Notes under the pieces: model-generated
Told to the model about the DNA's origin: nothing
What the model saw: the letters and a program-made list of their open reading frames with translations, nothing else
Databases searched by the model: none
Program-made: the position numbers and the translations under genes
Assembly: GCA_015066815.1 (NCBI GenBank)
Contig: SVNR01000017.1
Span: forward strand, 1 to 49,886
Source of the DNA: Ruminococcus sp.
GTDB lineage: Bacteria > Bacillota > Clostridia > Oscillospirales > Ruminococcaceae
Reading direction: 5' to 3'
Length of the DNA stretch: 49,886 nt
Part shown: piece by piece, positions 49,411 through 49,886 of the stretch
Position numbering within the stretch: the first letter of the stretch is position 1
Layout: every line of letters starts with the position of its first letter

Positions 49411-49682
49411 GGTTCGATTTTTAGTCTGTTGTCTTGCTGCTTTTCGTTCCAGGGCTTTTTCTGTTCCTGGTTCTTCAGGTTTTCGCCATCCTCGTATTTA
49501 CGTTGTTTGCGGCGCTTTGCTTTTCCTTTTTCTCCGTCTTTTTCTTCATTTACTGCGCTCGGTTTTTGCTTTTTTGGAAAAAAGCTTGCCCTGCGGTCAA
49601 CTTTTTCTTTCGTACCTCCGGTCCGACCAAAAACCATCCTAAGATGGTTTCTGGACTTCCTTTCGCTCTGCGGAGCGACCAT
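49407..49682 (-). CDS. Possible Lys/Arg-rich protein, 91 aa, doubtful
   Basis: The minus-strand frame encodes a very basic, Gln/Lys-rich sequence (AKRRKQRKYEDGENLKNQEQ) with no hydrophobic core. The second repeat copy, in the matching frame, also reads as protein (see next entry), which is mild support for coding. No clear Shine-Dalgarno. It may be a duplicated 3' end of a gene lying to the right rather than a gene of its own. Confidence 0.25.
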   Translation of the reverse strand: MVAPQSERKSRNHLRMVFGRTGGTKEKVDRRASFFPKKQKPSAVNEEKDGEKGKAKRRKQRKYEDGENLKNQEQKKPWNEKQQDNRLKIEP

Positions 49683-49802
49683 GGGCCTTCGGGCCCCTGG
49701 ACCCCGGCGAAGCGTTTTGGCTATAAAAATCCATCGCCTAAGGTTCGATTTTTAGTTCTGTTGTCTTGCTGCTTTTCGTTCCAGGGCTTTTTCTGTTCCT
49801 GG

Positions 49803-49886
49803 TTATTCGTTTCTGTAATCCTCGTATTTGCGTTGTTTGCGGCGCTTTGCTTGTGCTTTTTCTCCGTCTTTTTCTTTGCTTACTGC
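49803..49886 (-). CDS. 3' end of a possible Lys/Arg-rich protein (runs off the right edge)
   Basis: 27 codons ending at TAA 49803-49805, reading AVSKEKDGEKAQAKRRKQRK and YEDYRNE. It is parallel to part of the frame at 49407-49682, differing by substitutions and an earlier stop. It would be the last part of a gene starting beyond the window. Confidence 0.3.
   Translation of the reverse strand, partial: AVSKEKDGEKAQAKRRKQRKYEDYRNE

Larger units (their letters stand above)
49394..49886. repeat. Long direct repeat, period 331 bp, reaching the window edge
   Basis: About 165 bases from 49394 (CCTAAGG-type start CTAAGGTTCGATTTTTAG at 49407) recur from 49725 (same string at 49738) with few differences to the end of the window. 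The spacer between them (about 49561-49724) is GC-rich with hairpins AAACCATC/GATGGTTT, CGCTC/GAGCG and GGGCC-TTC-GGGCCC. The array may continue to the right. Confidence 0.75.

Noticed and set aside
49429-49755. Plus-strand 108-aa Phe/Ser/Arg-rich frame
   Set aside because: Complement of a Lys/Arg-rich frame in a repeat region; no ribosome site and biased composition.

Overview
The window looks like a chromosome segment of a low-GC, spore-related clostridial bacterium, most likely a gut Ruminococcus. The signs are a cellulosome-type dockerin on a secreted CotH-like protein (34470-37088), dipicolinate synthase dpaAB (23138-24588), a T-box leader, lysine made through diaminopimelate dehydrogenase (ddh, lysA), Gram-positive style Shine-Dalgarno sites, and many TTGACA/TTGAAA - 17 nt - TATAAT promoters. 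No rRNA, tRNA or CRISPR array was seen.

1-12.5 kb is core metabolism: the 3' end of inorganic pyrophosphatase, an XRE-HTH/aminotransferase fusion with its own operator array, TspO, adenosine deaminase, a tightly overlapping minus-strand folate operon (folC, HD hydrolase, folP, folBK, folA), an S1-domain protein, rarA and glyA. 12.8-14.9 kb is an accessory patch: an S41 protease plus a fused scrap of RhuM- and HsdS-like sequence. 14.9-24.6 kb holds lysA, a small Cys-rich protein, a three-gene sortase operon, a heterodimeric ABC exporter and dpaAB. 24.9-30.6 kb holds uppP, an SGNH hydrolase, hpt, a DAG-kinase-like lipid kinase, cardiolipin synthase and an acidic protein of unknown function. 30.6-34.4 kb is a T-box controlled operon encoding a sugar-isomerase/acyl-CoA-ligase fusion and an amidohydrolase. 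34.5-40.2 kb holds the dockerin/CotH protein, an asparagine synthetase without the glutaminase nucleophile, and ddh.

40.4-49.4 kb is the most interesting part: an integrated filamentous phage (inovirus). On the minus strand, in transcription order, come small early proteins, a candidate ssDNA-binding protein, a Thr-rich single-pass protein, a 63-aa major-coat-like protein, a terminator, a 592-aa pIII-like adsorption protein, a pVI-like protein, a Zot/pI-like ATPase, a hairpin-rich intergenic region, and an HUH rolling-circle Rep followed by small genes. This reproduces the Ff gene order, but no outer-membrane secretin is present, as expected for a one-membrane host, and the Zot ATPase has its membrane segment at the N terminus. 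There is no integrase. Instead a perfect 28-bp, 11-6-11 dif-like palindrome sits at the left edge, which suggests XerCD-dependent integration. A plus-strand XRE repressor with an operator/promoter array at 48.94-49.02 kb looks like the lysogeny switch, and a second switch with a ribbon-helix-helix protein and three TTGTACAA operators sits at 41.66-41.75 kb. The right edge (49.39-49.89 kb) carries a long direct repeat with a 331-bp period, so the right phage/host junction may lie outside the window.

Several host intergenic regions share a dispersed hairpin element built on a TGAACG/CGTTCA palindrome followed by a conserved TTGCCTTGCAC...GTGCA block.
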